Source of the DNA: an uncultured bacterium
GTDB lineage: Bacteria; Verrucomicrobiota; Lentisphaeria; Victivallales; UBA1829
Direction of reading: 5' to 3'
Length of the DNA stretch: 64,000 nt
Assembly (NCBI GenBank): GCA_902774245.1
Contig: CACYHQ010000005.1
Location: forward strand, 62,001 to 126,000
The position numbers and the translations under genes are program-made. Of this stretch, positions 9,867-19,148 are shown piece by piece. The notes beneath the pieces are model-generated. The model was given only the letters and a program-made list of their open reading frames with translations. It ran no database searches and was not told where the DNA came from. Each line of letters starts with the position of its first letter. The stretch's first letter is position 1.

Positions 9867-11150
9867 ATGAAACGCAAAACATCCTGGATCATCGCCGCGA
9901 TCCTCGTTATCTGCCTTCTCGCCTTTGTTCTTGTGCTGGCGCTGGCGCTGGCGCCCAGGCCGATCCTCATTGAGGGGACGATCACGGACGATCAGGGAAA
10001 CGCCCTGAACGGGGTTTCCGCCTGCGTGTACTTTTTGCGCCCGGAAACGAGCCTTTTCGGAGACTCACGGGAAGATCGGCACACCGGATCGAAACTTGAG
10101 GAGACAGTCGATTCCTCTTTCCGTTTCGAGGGAAAAGGCGATGGTGTGTACGTCACGTTCGCCAAGAAAGGTTACGCTCCGCAGAGCCTTCATCTTGGTG
10201 GCAAAGCCGGTCTGATTCAACGCGACCTTTGCATCGTCATGAAGGAACGGACGCCGGAAGAACAGGCGGAATCGCTGTTCCGGGCGATCGACTCATGGAG
10301 CCGCCAAATTGACAATAGAACTCCGGCCGAGATCTTTATCGAGGACCTGCGCAAAGCATATGTGCTTGAAAAAAGCGATATGACGGATCTTTTTGTGAAA
10401 GTGATTCAGGATCATCTTTCCGGTGCGGAAACGAAATCGGAGGACCGATCACGCGAAGGGCGGCATTATTCTGCAATATATTTTCTTCAATACTATCCGC
10501 TTCCTCAAGAAAAGTTTCTGGAACTGATCCGGAAATCGGCCGAATTGGATCCGGAGTCCGCGGACAGGCTCATTCGCGTTTATACAGAGGTATACCCCGA
10601 CTGGGTGTTCGATGACAAGACGATCTTCGAACTGGCATCCAAAAGCGATATGAAAGAGTTTGGCTATTTCGAAGCATACGCCGATTTGAAACGTCAGATT
10701 CGCGAAGAAAAAGACGAGATTCGCAGGAAGAAACTTCTTGATAAAGCCTTCGAATGGGTTTTTCAGGATGACATGCTTACGGTCTTTCATGATCTGGACC
10801 GGCTTCTGCTTGACTGTCGCAGACAGGAATATGCCGAACTCCCCGCCCGTAAAATGCAGCTGGAAAAAGATCTGAAGCGTCATGAGGAAGCCAAGCGCTA
10901 TGACTGGGTCTACCGCCGGACGAAATACGCGCTGGAGCATTTCGGCGAGGGAGGCGAAGAGTTCGAAATGCTGTACAAGATGGATACGGATCCCAAATTG
11001 TGGGACGGCGAATGGGAGCGTTCCGAGCGTGAAAAACGTCTGAAAGAAGGATTTGAAGAGGCAGAGAAACGGGGAATCGATCTCTCGACTGTTTTGGGGC
11101 CGAAATTATACAAAAAATATCAATCTTTTAAAGCAAGTGACAAAAAATAA
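9867..11150 (+). CDS. Membrane-anchored protein paralogous to the preceding lipoprotein
   Basis: 427 residues, function unknown. One N-terminal membrane helix (about 8-28), then an Ig-like segment (GTITDDQGNALNGVSACVYF ... FAKKGYAPQSL) matching the upstream neighbour, then about 300 charged, probably helical residues rich in Lys, Glu and Arg. Start chosen at 9867 because GAGGAGAAATAAC lies directly before it, the same leader as the neighbour; an ATG 15 nt upstream lacks one. Probably an operon with 8699. Confidence 0.72.
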   Translation: MKRKTSWIIAAILVICLLAFVLVLALALAPRPILIEGTITDDQGNALNGVSACVYFLRPETSLFGDSREDRHTGSKLEETVDSSFRFEGKGDGVYVTFAKKGYAPQSLHLGGKAGLIQRDLCIVMKERTPEEQAESLFRAIDSWSRQIDNRTPAEIFIEDLRKAYVLEKSDMTDLFVKVIQDHLSGAETKSEDRSREGRHYSAIYFLQYYPLPQEKFLELIRKSAELDPESADRLIRVYTEVYPDWVFDDKTIFELASKSDMKEFGYFEAYADLKRQIREEKDEIRRKKLLDKAFEWVFQDDMLTVFHDLDRLLLDCRRQEYAELPARKMQLEKDLKRHEEAKRYDWVYRRTKYALEHFGEGGEEFEMLYKMDTDPKLWDGEWERSEREKRLKEGFEEAEKRGIDLSTVLGPKLYKKYQSFKASDKK

Positions 11151-11206
11151 AAAACATCCCATGCCCCGTCTGACCTTATATGAGACATAAATTGAGGAGA
11201 AATAAC

Positions 11207-11281
11207 ATGAAACACCGAGTATTTCTGATCGCAATCAAGATAATCACAGAAAAAACTATTTTTCCTGTCTTTAAGCCTTGA
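11207..11281 (+). pseudogene. Decayed third copy of the paralogue leader (24-codon remnant)
   Basis: The sequence TTGAGGAGAAATAACATGAA is repeated here as before 8699 and 9867, with a strong RBS and an ATG. The frame runs only 24 codons (MKHRVFLIAIKIITEK...) to TGA. This looks like the surviving 5' end of a third family member lost by deletion. A functional micro-protein cannot be excluded. Confidence 0.5.
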
Positions 11282-11306
11282 CAAAACGATAACAAGGGCT
11301 TATTTT
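11278..11306 (+). promoter_or_regulatory. Promoter of the 995-residue repeat protein
   Basis: Perfect TTGACA (11278-11283), 17 bp, TATTTT (11301-11306), about 100 bp before the ATG at 11407. It overlaps the stop of the remnant ORF. Confidence 0.65.
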
Positions 11307-11406
11307 ATGGTAACGAAGAATCGCATCCGGCGATTCTTAACCGTCAAAAATCCGAACACTCTCTCAAAAACGAATTGATAGAGGCTCCCTTAATCAGGTG
11401 ATTATC

Positions 11407-14394
11407 ATGAAAAAAATCTTATTCCCATTCTTTTTCTGTGGTTTGTTCTTTACTATAACAACGCTTTTGGGAGTTGAAAAGATTTATATTAGTGATGGTA
11501 TTTTAAATTATTGTCTATCTCCGGATGCAGCTAACAGCGCTGTTGTGCTTTATTCCTTTGATATTCGAGATAGAGAATGTAAACAATACTATTTACCTAT
11601 GACAATCGTTCCGGAAATCGACACCAGAAATGATGGGAACAAACAAATCATTAGATTCCCGCTTGCATGGTATATGAATCGCAAAGAGTTACTTGTTGTA
11701 TTTCATGATTTACATTCAGATGCAATGGGCAGAGTAATATTTTGTTTTTTTTCAACAGGCAGGACTCGCGATTTTGATTTTCGGTCTTTTACAGATTATT
11801 ATGAATATCAAAATAATATAATGAAGTATAAGGGTTTTTATTTCGGCGTGGGTGGCCGTGTGTATATCCATGGAATGAGTTCTGCCCCATTTGCAGTTAA
11901 ACGTCTAACTAACAATTCTGAAATATGGAATGATTTTGCTGACAAAAATATTATTGCACGTTTCCCTTCTAAAATATGGTATGATTTTGCTGGCAAAAAT
12001 ATTATTGCACGTTTCCCTTCTTACTCAAGCTTTTCAGACTGGATGCCATCAGAAAAACCAGCATACTATAAATGGATGTCGTATGCAATTGAAGATGGTA
12101 AGATTATTGTTATTCAAGATGATAAATTGAAAGATTTTACTCCATTATCAAGTGTTTCTGTAAAAGGGAAAAAAATCTATACGGATCATGGTGAAACGAT
12201 CGACTTCCCAAACGATGTCGATTCGATCATTTGGGGTATTGATAAGAAACTATCAACTCCAAGTATGATATTGTTATCTCAAACCGATAAGATTAAAATT
12301 TCTAAAAAAGATTATCCAGAACTTCCGAAGTTGATTCTTGCAAATGAAGACTCTGATTACGTGATGTTTATTTTTGACCGCAAGATTGATTCATCGAATG
12401 TGCAAGGTTCTTTACAAGAGATCAAAGATATGCTCGAAAAGAGCAGTTTATTGCAACAATATCCACCACGTCCTAAGAAAAAGGAAGTTAAGCCAACAGA
12501 AAATGTGATACATACTGATACGCCATCGCCTGAAGAAATGGAACGGAGAAAAGCTGAATATTTAGCGAATCGACCGAAATATTATAATTTTACCGATGAC
12601 GAGTTTAAAGCTCTGTTTCCCGAGGTTGTGTCTGGAGAGAATGTGAAAGATCATCTCAAAGTATTGTATGAATCCGCCAATATTATTGTTACAATTACGC
12701 CACCAGATATCAATCAATTCAGTGAAGGTAATATTAAATTGCTTGATAAATCGAATCAAAATAAAATATTATGGGAAATGGCAATTCCAAGTCAAATGGA
12801 ATCAGGAACAGGGGCCGGGGCTATAAAATCAACGGCGTTTTTTGAAGATAATAAATGCGGATTTTTCTATGCTGCTATTATCCGCAATGAACTGTTTCCT
12901 GAAGTAGTTATTCTTAAAATTGATTCAAAGAATGAAACAGTAAGTGAATTAAGGTTTGCCAGTCCTTTTCTTCCGGACCTGCCATTAAAAAAGATGAAGT
13001 TGAACGTGGTCGAAAATATTGTTTTTTTATCTGCCACATATATTGACAATAAACATCAAGAATCTGCTATAGATATTTCTTCTGGTTTTTACAATATGAT
13101 ATTGAATGAGAGACATAGAAAATATCCATATATACCGACAGAATTGTTTTTATTATTGACATCATGTGACACAAATTATAATGATGATTTTCTCGACATA
13201 CAGGATATAAAACATAAAAGGTTAAAGTCACTGTATGCAGACCTGACGATTTTAGGATTAAGTTTCGCCGAATATTTGTATCATGTCGATGTTAAAGGCT
13301 CCTCCATTAATGATAGCACATTTGCTAATCTAAACAAAAAATATCATGTTAGTTCGTTGATTAACAATAAAGTTTATGAAGATGAGTTAGATCGCTATTT
13401 GGATCAAAACTCAAAGATTTTATGGTCTATTCAAAAAAGAATAGACAAACGAATAATTCGGCAAGCAAAATTTCTAAACAAAGATGCATTCTTAAAACAA
13501 ATAGCTCAAATACATGTATCGAAAGACGCGGGGGCTGCCGTTAATCCATCGCCTGAAGAAATGGAACGGAGAAAAGCTGAGTATTTAGCGAATCTACCGA
13601 AAGATAATATTTTTACCGATGACGAGTTTAAAGCTCTGTTTCCCGAGGTTGAATATGATAAAATTGCCGATTTATATGAGCGCGGTATGGCTTATGATTG
13701 GGATGAGAAATTCTCCGATGCCATGAAATGCTTTGAGCAAGAATCATCATTAAAGTCAAAATTTATGTTGGCAATGTATTACAAAACCGGTAGACCCGAT
13801 ATTCCAAAAGACTCTGTCAAGGCTAATGCTGTCTTTAATGAGATAATTGGAGATGTCAGTAACAAATCCGCCCCCACTCCTGAAATGTTATGCATAGCCG
13901 GACGTGCCTGCATGGAATTTGTTTCAACAGAATTTTCTGAAATACAAGAGTATCAAAATAAAGCGAATAACTTCTTCAAAGAATCCATTGAGCAAGGATA
14001 TGCTGCTGCCGCTTTTTATCCTCAATATTACATAAGAAACAATGGTAAGTTTCAACCTCGGGAATTACTTGAAATAGCCAACAAAAACAACTGTTTGGAC
14101 ACTGAAGTGTTAGCCGCGGGGTTGGCATTATTTCGGAATCCTGTCTTTATGAATTATCGCAACAAACAGGAAAACCTGTTAACCATCAAAAAGGGTATTC
14201 AAGCACACATCCCATTGGCGGAATATATCCTTGGCGAATTATTCTATCTTGATGCCGCGAATCCTGATCTTGCATTAAAGCCGAATCGAGAACTGGCGTT
14301 ATTCTGGATGAAACGTGCCGCGAATCATGGAGAAGCGGAGGCCATAGAACTTTTACGGCAAAATCCCACTTTGAGATCATTGCTGCATCCTTGA
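11407..14394 (+). CDS. Exported repeat protein with Sel1-like C-terminus, AT-rich gene
   Basis: 995 residues, function unknown. An N-terminal signal peptide (KKILFPFFFCGLFF...) predicts export. Residues about 170-205 contain a tandem 17-residue duplication. A 35-residue motif starting SPEEMERRKAEYLAN and ending FTDDEFKALFPEV occurs twice, 341 residues apart. The last 250 residues look like TPR/Sel1 solenoid repeats (ELALFWMKRAANHGEAEAIELL). The start is ATG 11407 behind AGGTG; a GTG three codons earlier lies within that RBS. Base and codon use is far more AT-rich than the flanking genes, which points to horizontal transfer (inference). Confidence 0.75.
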   Translation: MKKILFPFFFCGLFFTITTLLGVEKIYISDGILNYCLSPDAANSAVVLYSFDIRDRECKQYYLPMTIVPEIDTRNDGNKQIIRFPLAWYMNRKELLVVFHDLHSDAMGRVIFCFFSTGRTRDFDFRSFTDYYEYQNNIMKYKGFYFGVGGRVYIHGMSSAPFAVKRLTNNSEIWNDFADKNIIARFPSKIWYDFAGKNIIARFPSYSSFSDWMPSEKPAYYKWMSYAIEDGKIIVIQDDKLKDFTPLSSVSVKGKKIYTDHGETIDFPNDVDSIIWGIDKKLSTPSMILLSQTDKIKISKKDYPELPKLILANEDSDYVMFIFDRKIDSSNVQGSLQEIKDMLEKSSLLQQYPPRPKKKEVKPTENVIHTDTPSPEEMERRKAEYLANRPKYYNFTDDEFKALFPEVVSGENVKDHLKVLYESANIIVTITPPDINQFSEGNIKLLDKSNQNKILWEMAIPSQMESGTGAGAIKSTAFFEDNKCGFFYAAIIRNELFPEVVILKIDSKNETVSELRFASPFLPDLPLKKMKLNVVENIVFLSATYIDNKHQESAIDISSGFYNMILNERHRKYPYIPTELFLLLTSCDTNYNDDFLDIQDIKHKRLKSLYADLTILGLSFAEYLYHVDVKGSSINDSTFANLNKKYHVSSLINNKVYEDELDRYLDQNSKILWSIQKRIDKRIIRQAKFLNKDAFLKQIAQIHVSKDAGAAVNPSPEEMERRKAEYLANLPKDNIFTDDEFKALFPEVEYDKIADLYERGMAYDWDEKFSDAMKCFEQESSLKSKFMLAMYYKTGRPDIPKDSVKANAVFNEIIGDVSNKSAPTPEMLCIAGRACMEFVSTEFSEIQEYQNKANNFFKESIEQGYAAAAFYPQYYIRNNGKFQPRELLEIANKNNCLDTEVLAAGLALFRNPVFMNYRNKQENLLTIKKGIQAHIPLAEYILGELFYLDAANPDLALKPNRELALFWMKRAANHGEAEAIELLRQNPTLRSLLHP
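11921..12022 (+). repeat. Tandem 51-bp coding duplication
   Basis: Two adjacent 51-bp units (11921-11971 and 11972-12022), nearly identical, encode 17 residues each (xIWxDFAxKNIIARFPS). The high nucleotide identity suggests a recent event. Confidence 0.9.
12523..12627 (+). repeat. 105-bp direct repeat, first copy
   Basis: Nearly identical to 13546-13650, 1023 bp downstream in the same reading frame; encodes the SPEEMERRKAEYLAN...FKALFPEV motif. Confidence 0.9.
13546..13650 (+). repeat. 105-bp direct repeat, second copy
   Basis: Second copy of 12523-12627. It precedes the Sel1-like C-terminal part, so the motif may mark the junction of two formerly separate modules. Confidence 0.9.
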
Positions 14395-14412
14395 TCATTT
14401 TCAATTTAACCG

Positions 14413-14997
14413 ATGACGAACGTAATTTTCAACAGCGGCTTTATCGGCTTTTTGATTTGGGGGCTGCTCTTTGCTGTCAGCACGGCGGCACTGCAAATCG
14501 CTATCCGCTGTGTGTGGGTGTTGCATAAAACTATATTTGCGATGGCGGAATTCAAAGAAAAGCTGATTCCGTTTCTTTTTCTCGCCATCGCGCTGATGGT
14601 CTCGCTTCTTCCTCTGCGCGTCCAGGCGGCTTTGCCGAAGGAACTTCCGACTGCACCGACGAAGTTCTTGACGGGAGTCTGCCTGACGCGCTCGGAGGAC
14701 CTGTGGGTCACGGCAGAGGCGGGCGGCGTCTGGAACGCGCCGAACAGAAGACTGAGCGTATTCGGGAACAGTAGAAGAAGCTTTGCCGCTGATATCGGCT
14801 TCCGGCAGCGAAAAAACGGCGATGAGATAATTCTCCCTTCGCTCGAAAAACTCTATAAAAAGGAAGGAAAACGACTGGTTATTTCCGGAAAATGCTGTAT
14901 ATTATATGCGTCTGTTTTTGGAGGCAGCGCCTCCACTGCGGCAGTGCCCGGCTCCGATCGGGCACGGGGAAGCCTTTCTTTCGCCGCGGAACTGTGA
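14413..14997 (+). pseudogene. Chimeric gene fragment: MotA/TolQ/ExbB-like start joined to propeller-protein start
   Basis: An open frame of 194 codons that looks like pieces of two genes. Residues 1-40 (FNSGFIGFLIWGLLFAVSTAAL) resemble the N-terminus of MotA/TolQ/ExbB proton-channel proteins. From residue 44 a fresh signal peptide follows (KLIPFLFLAIALMVSLLPLRVQA), then about 35 residues resembling the first blade of a beta-propeller (DLWVTAEAGGVW). Beyond that it matches nothing, and its last 25 codons read through the palindromic repeat. No ribosome binding site is seen. A deletion-fusion relic is the likeliest reading; an expressed small membrane protein is the alternative. Confidence 0.5.
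14920..14973. repeat. Dispersed palindromic repeat, copy B
   Basis: GGAGGC-AGC-GCCTCC hairpin, then ACTGCGGCAGT and GCCCGGCTCCGATCGGGC. The same order occurs in copy C at 59006-59051, and the second half matches copy A at 3484-3545. Confidence 0.65.
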
Positions 14998-15063
14998 TTA
15001 AACGGAAACGGACACGATCATGCATTTTTCAACGGCAAACAGCCAATCAATAAGGAAACACAA

Positions 15064-16785
15064 ATGAACAAGATCACGGACTGGTACGGCTCCAAGGGGC
15101 TGACCATGGGCATCGCCGCCGACCACGGCGGATTCGAACTGAAAGCGAAACTCATCCCGTTCCTCGAAGGCAAGGGATTCACCGTGAAGGACTTCGGCCC
15201 CACGGTGTATGATGCCGGGGACGACTACTCGGTGTTCGGATCCGCGATGGCGAAAGCCGTCTCCAAGGGCGAAATCCAGCTTGGCATCCTGCTCTGCCGC
15301 AGCGGCGCGGGCATGGTCATCACTGCCGACCGCTTCCACGGCGTCCGCGCCGTCGTGGCGTTCTGCAAGGAGAATACCAAGGCCAGCCGCGAGCACAACT
15401 GTTCGAACGTGCTGGTCATCCCCGCCGACTACATGGACGAGGCGAAGATGAAGGAGCTCATCGAAACCTGGCTTTCCACCCCGTTCTCCGGCGACGCCCG
15501 CCACGTGCGCCGCCTCGAAATCCTCGAGAAGCGCACCTACGACGATATCGCGGCGGTCCGTTCCGCCGACCCGGAGATCGCCGCGCTGATCGACAAGGAG
15601 GCCGACCGCCAGTTCAACGGCATCGAGCTCATCGCCTCCGAAAACTTCACGAGCACGGCCGTCCGCGCCGCCCAGGGCTCCGTCCTGACCAACAAGTACG
15701 CCGAAGGCTATCCGCGCAAGCGCTACTACAACGGCTGCGAATTTGTCGACGAGGTGGAACAGCTCGCGATCGACCGCGCGAAGGAACTCTTCGGCGCCGA
15801 AGCCGCGAACGTGCAGCCCCACGCGGGCAGCCAGGCGAACATGGCGGTGTATTTCGCGCTGCTGAACCCCGGCGACACCGTGCTCTCCATGAGCCTCGAC
15901 CACGGCGGGCACCTCACGCACGGCCATCCGATGAACTTCAGCGGCAACCTGTTCCACATCGTGCCCTACGGCGTCTCCGCCGAGACCGAGCGCCTCGACT
16001 ACGACGAGATCGAACGCCTCGCGATGGAGCACAAGCCCCGCATGATCCTCGCCGGCGCGTCCGCCTATCCGCGCGCCATCGACTTCGCCCGTCTGCGCCA
16101 GATCGCCGACAAGGCGAACGCCTTCCTCTTCGTCGACATGGCGCACATCGCCGGCCTGGTCGCCGCCGGCCTGCACCAGAACCCGGTCCCCTACTGCGAC
16201 GTGGTCACCACCACCACGCACAAGACCCTCCGCGGCCCGCGTTCCGGCCTCATCCTCTGCAAGGAAAAATACATCAAGGCGATCAATTCCAAAGTGTTTC
16301 CCGGCCTCCAGGGCGGCCCGCTCATGCACGTGATCGCCGCGAAGGCCATCTGCTTCAAGGAAGCGATGTCCCCCGAGTTCAAGGCGTACCAGCAGCAGAT
16401 CGTGAAGAACGCCTCCACGCTCGCCGCCGCGCTCGCCGACAAGGGATTCCGCATCGTCTCCGGCGGCACCGACAACCACCTGATGCTCGTCGACCTGCGT
16501 CCGCGCCACGCCACCGGCAAGGAGATCGCCACCGCCCTTGACAAGGCCGCGATCACGGTCAACAAGAACATGATCCCGTTCGACCCCGAAAAGCCGTTCG
16601 TCACCAGCGGCATCCGCATCGGCACGCCCGCCGTCACAACGCGCGGCATGAAGGAACCGGAAATGCTCCGCATCGCCGACTTCATCGACCGCGCCGCCGC
16701 CGCGAAGGACGACGATGCCGCGCTCGCCGCGATCCGCGCCGAGGTGATCGATTTCTGCGCCGACTTCCCGATGCCGGAATTCTGA
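15064..16785 (+). CDS. Fusion of ribose-5-phosphate isomerase B and serine hydroxymethyltransferase
   Basis: 573 residues, two enzymes in one chain. Residues 1-150 are RpiB (ribulose-5-P/ribose-5-P isomerisation) with the catalytic Cys78 in [11 protein letters not shown] and the His of [10 protein letters not shown]. Residues about 155-573 are GlyA (serine plus tetrahydrofolate to glycine plus methylene-THF), with [14 protein letters not shown] lysine K387 in [14 protein letters not shown] and the C-terminal SGIRIGTPA motif. Both halves keep their catalytic residues, so a bifunctional enzyme is likely. AAGGA lies 7 nt before the ATG. serS follows 22 bp downstream, so serine use is clustered. 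Confidence 0.93.
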   Translation: MNKITDWYGSKGLTMGIAADHGGFELKAKLIPFLEGKGFTVKDFGPTVYDAGDDYSVFGSAMAKAVSKGEIQLGILLCRSGAGMVITADRFHGVRAVVAFCKENTKASREHNCSNVLVIPADYMDEAKMKELIETWLSTPFSGDARHVRRLEILEKRTYDDIAAVRSADPEIAALIDKEADRQFNGIELIASENFTSTAVRAAQGSVLTNKYAEGYPRKRYYNGCEFVDEVEQLAIDRAKELFGAEAANVQPHAGSQANMAVYFALLNPGDTVLSMSLDHGGHLTHGHPMNFSGNLFHIVPYGVSAETERLDYDEIERLAMEHKPRMILAGASAYPRAIDFARLRQIADKANAFLFVDMAHIAGLVAAGLHQNPVPYCDVVTTTTHKTLRGPRSGLILCKEKYIKAINSKVFPGLQGGPLMHVIAAKAICFKEAMSPEFKAYQQQIVKNASTLAAALADKGFRIVSGGTDNHLMLVDLRPRHATGKEIATALDKAAITVNKNMIPFDPEKPFVTSGIRIGTPAVTTRGMKEPEMLRIADFIDRAAAAKDDDAALAAIRAEVIDFCADFPMPEF

Positions 16786-16807
16786 GCGCAAACAGGAGAA
16801 CTCTAAC

Positions 16808-18100
16808 ATGCTTGACATCAAATTCGTACGCGAGAACCCGGACGCCGTCCGCGAGAACATCCGCAAGAAATTCCAGGACGGCAAACTCCCGCTCGTCGAC
16901 AAGGTCCTGGAGCTCGACAAGCGTAACCGCGAGATCAAGACCGAGGTCGAGACCCTCCGCGCCAAACGCAAGACCATCTCCAAGGAGATCGGCAAGCTGA
17001 TGGGGCAGGGCAAGAAGGACGAGGCCGAACAGATCAAGGCCGAAATGGCGGGCGACGCCGCGCGCATCGACGAACTTTCCGCCGAGGAAGTCCGCGTGGA
17101 GGAAGAACTCCTGAAGACCATGATGGTCATCCCGAACATCATCGACCCCTCCGTGCCCATCGGCAAGAACGACACGGAAAACGTCGAGCTGGAACGTTTC
17201 GGCGAGCCCCTCGTGCCTGATTTCGAGATCCCGTACCACACGGACATCATGGAGAGCTTCTGCGGCATCGACCTGGACAGCGCCCGCCGCGTGGCCGGAA
17301 ACGGCTTCTACTACCTCGTCGGCGACGTCGCGCGCCTGCATTCCGGCATCCTCTCCTACGCCCGCGACTTCATGGTCGGGCGCGGCTTCACCTATTGCGT
17401 GCCGCCCTTCATGATCCGCAGCAACGTCGTTTCCGGCGTCATGAGCTTCGCCGAGATGGATTCCATGATGTACAAGATCGAGGGGGAAGACCTCTACCTG
17501 ATCGGCACCAGCGAACACTCCATGATCGGACGTTTCATCGACCAGATCCTCCCCGAGGAATCCCTCCCGCTCGCCCTCACCAGCTATTCGCCCTGCTTCC
17601 GCAAGGAAAAAGGCGCGCACGGCATCGAGGAACGCGGCGTGTACCGCATCCATCAGTTCGAGAAACAGGAAATGATCGTGATCTGCAAGCCCGAGGACAG
17701 CATGATGTGGTTCGACCGCCTGTGGCACAACACCGTCGATTTCTTCCGCTCCATGGATATCCCGGTCCGCACGCTCGAATGCTGCTCCGGCGACCTCGCC
17801 GACCTGAAGGTCAAGTCGCTCGACGTCGAAGCCTGGTCACCGCGCCAGAAGAAGTATTTCGAGGTCGGTTCCTGCTCCACGCTCGGCGACGCCCAGGCGC
17901 GCCGCCTCCGCATCCGCGTGAACGGCAAGGACGGCAAGAAGTATTTCGCGCACACGCTGAACAACACCGTGGTCGCGCCTCCGCGCATGCTGATCGCGTT
18001 CCTGGAGAACCGTCTCCAGACCGACGGCACGGTCACGATCCCCGACGTGCTGAAGCCGTACTGCGGCTTCGACAAGCTCGTGCCGAACACCAAAAAGTGA
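16808..18100 (+). CDS. serS: Seryl-tRNA synthetase
   Basis: Class II synthetase charging tRNA-Ser; 430 residues, normal length. N-terminal MLDIKFVRENPDAVRENI and a long charged antiparallel coiled coil (about 1-110) bind tRNA. Motif 2 region SPCFRKEKGAHGIEERGVYRIHQF and motif 3 LNNTVVAPPRMLIAFLEN are intact. AGGAG precedes the ATG. Cotranscribed with the RpiB-GlyA gene and followed by a terminator. Confidence 0.98.
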   Translation: MLDIKFVRENPDAVRENIRKKFQDGKLPLVDKVLELDKRNREIKTEVETLRAKRKTISKEIGKLMGQGKKDEAEQIKAEMAGDAARIDELSAEEVRVEEELLKTMMVIPNIIDPSVPIGKNDTENVELERFGEPLVPDFEIPYHTDIMESFCGIDLDSARRVAGNGFYYLVGDVARLHSGILSYARDFMVGRGFTYCVPPFMIRSNVVSGVMSFAEMDSMMYKIEGEDLYLIGTSEHSMIGRFIDQILPEESLPLALTSYSPCFRKEKGAHGIEERGVYRIHQFEKQEMIVICKPEDSMMWFDRLWHNTVDFFRSMDIPVRTLECCSGDLADLKVKSLDVEAWSPRQKKYFEVGSCSTLGDAQARRLRIRVNGKDGKKYFAHTLNNTVVAPPRMLIAFLENRLQTDGTVTIPDVLKPYCGFDKLVPNTKK

Positions 18101-18163
18101 GCGGACCGGCTGAAACGCCGGAAGCAAGCTGAAAACGATCGGCGGAAACGCCGTGAAAGAATC

Positions 18164-18203
18164 GGGCGTCCCCGGCTCATCCCAAGCCCCGGACGCCCGT
18201 TTT
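18164..18203 (+). terminator. Rho-independent terminator of the glyA-serS operon
   Basis: Perfect 8-bp arms GGGCGTCC (18164-18171) and GGACGCCC (18191-18198) with an inner GGCT/AGCC pairing, followed by GTTTTG. It abuts the 9-bp-repeat element. Confidence 0.8.
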
Positions 18204-18325
18204 GTGCCCGGACCGGTCGAATGATAATAGGACCAATAGGGCCAATAAGACCAATAGGAAGGGGTAATCAACAGTTTTTTACCCATTCGTCCTATTCGCC
18301 CTATTCGTCCCATTGGTCCTATTTC
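18200..18325. repeat. 9-bp-repeat hairpin element, copy 2
   Basis: The left arm is tandem AATAGGACC, AATAGGGCC, AATAAGACC units. The right arm, after an AT-rich loop with a T run, is the same repeat in reverse orientation (CCTATTCGT, CCTATTCGC, CCCATTGGT units). The transcript could form a long imperfect hairpin. It shares its first ~33 bp with copy 1 at 8424. The stretch 18101-18444 holds this, the serS terminator and the next promoter. Confidence 0.75.
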
Positions 18326-18359
18326 CCCGAACACACTGCTGAATTCTTTCCGCCTTTAC

Positions 18360-18388
18360 TTGCAATATTGCAAATGAGGATGTATAGT
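18360..18388 (+). promoter_or_regulatory. Promoter with palindrome over the -35 box
   Basis: TTGCAA (18360-18365), 17 bp, TATAGT (18383-18388). The -35 box is the left end of a perfect 14-bp palindrome TTGCAATATTGCAA (18360-18373), a possible operator. Confidence 0.65.
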
Positions 18389-18444
18389 TAGAAACTACCC
18401 GAGGTTTTCTATCAGTTTTGTTGTAAGTGACCAAAGGAGGCATG

Positions 18445-19023
18445 ATGAAACAGGGTGAACCGGTCGTTCCGGTCAACAGGGCCGCTTTGTATCTTCTCTT
18501 GATCTATCTGGAGAAACAGCGGCGGCTTTGTGCTCAGGCGAGGGACGGCGACAACTTCACATGGGCGGCGGGAAAGGCGTTCTACGAGGCGAATTATAAA
18601 TCGAACTTCTCTCATGTTATCGCGCAGTTGGATCATTTGATGCTGAGCGCGCAGCAAAAGAAACGGAGTCCGTTTTGTAAGATATCTTACCTGAACTATC
18701 TGTTCACATTTTCCGAAAGACTGCCCGTTTCCCTGACAAAGATCGAATCCGTCCGGCGCTGTTTCGCGACGACGCATCGGCTGTACACCGCCGAACAGGA
18801 ACCGCCGTGGGAGGCGATGCAGGAGAATATGGTTTTTGCGGTGGAGCTTATGGAATCTTTCCGGCCCTGGCTGAATCCTGAAAAAAGAATCAAAGAGTAT
18901 GATCATATCCCGGAAATCGGCTATTCCAAAGAGCCTCCGGTCTCCATAAACGAAGTGATGCTGAAATGCTTCCGCCAATCGGAAGAATCCATATTAGATG
19001 CTCCTTTTTCCTCCGGACGATAA
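18445..19023 (+). CDS. Hypothetical protein
   Basis: 192 residues, not recognised. No signal peptide or membrane helix; mixed, mostly helical appearance with several aromatic residues. A strong AAAGGAGG precedes two successive ATGs (18442 and 18445); 18445 gives the better spacing. It has its own promoter, lies alone between the 9-bp-repeat element and the convergent amtB gene, and has codon use like the neighbours. Cytoplasmic location is inferred. Confidence 0.7.
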   Translation: MKQGEPVVPVNRAALYLLLIYLEKQRRLCAQARDGDNFTWAAGKAFYEANYKSNFSHVIAQLDHLMLSAQQKKRSPFCKISYLNYLFTFSERLPVSLTKIESVRRCFATTHRLYTAEQEPPWEAMQENMVFAVELMESFRPWLNPEKRIKEYDHIPEIGYSKEPPVSINEVMLKCFRQSEESILDAPFSSGR

Positions 19024-19050
19024 AGACTTTACACCTCTATGTCCGGCCGC

Positions 19051-19097
19051 AAAAAAAGGACGGGATCCCGGGCGGACTCATCATCATTGCCGCCCGG
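19051..19097 (-). terminator. Possible terminator after amtB
   Basis: Perfect 8-bp arms CCGGGCGG/CCGCCCGG (19068-19075, 19090-19097). On the minus strand a run of seven T follows about 10 nt after the stem, farther than usual. Confidence 0.5.
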
Positions 19098-19148
19098 AAC
19101 CCCGATGGAGTTCACTTAGTCCTTTCGTTCAGTTATTTGCTTGTTCCA

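Noticed and set aside
18200..18325. 9-bp repeats as a CRISPR-like array or as genes coding RMGRIG repeats
   Set aside because: Units are contiguous without spacers and form inverted arms; reading frames through them lack RBS and domains.
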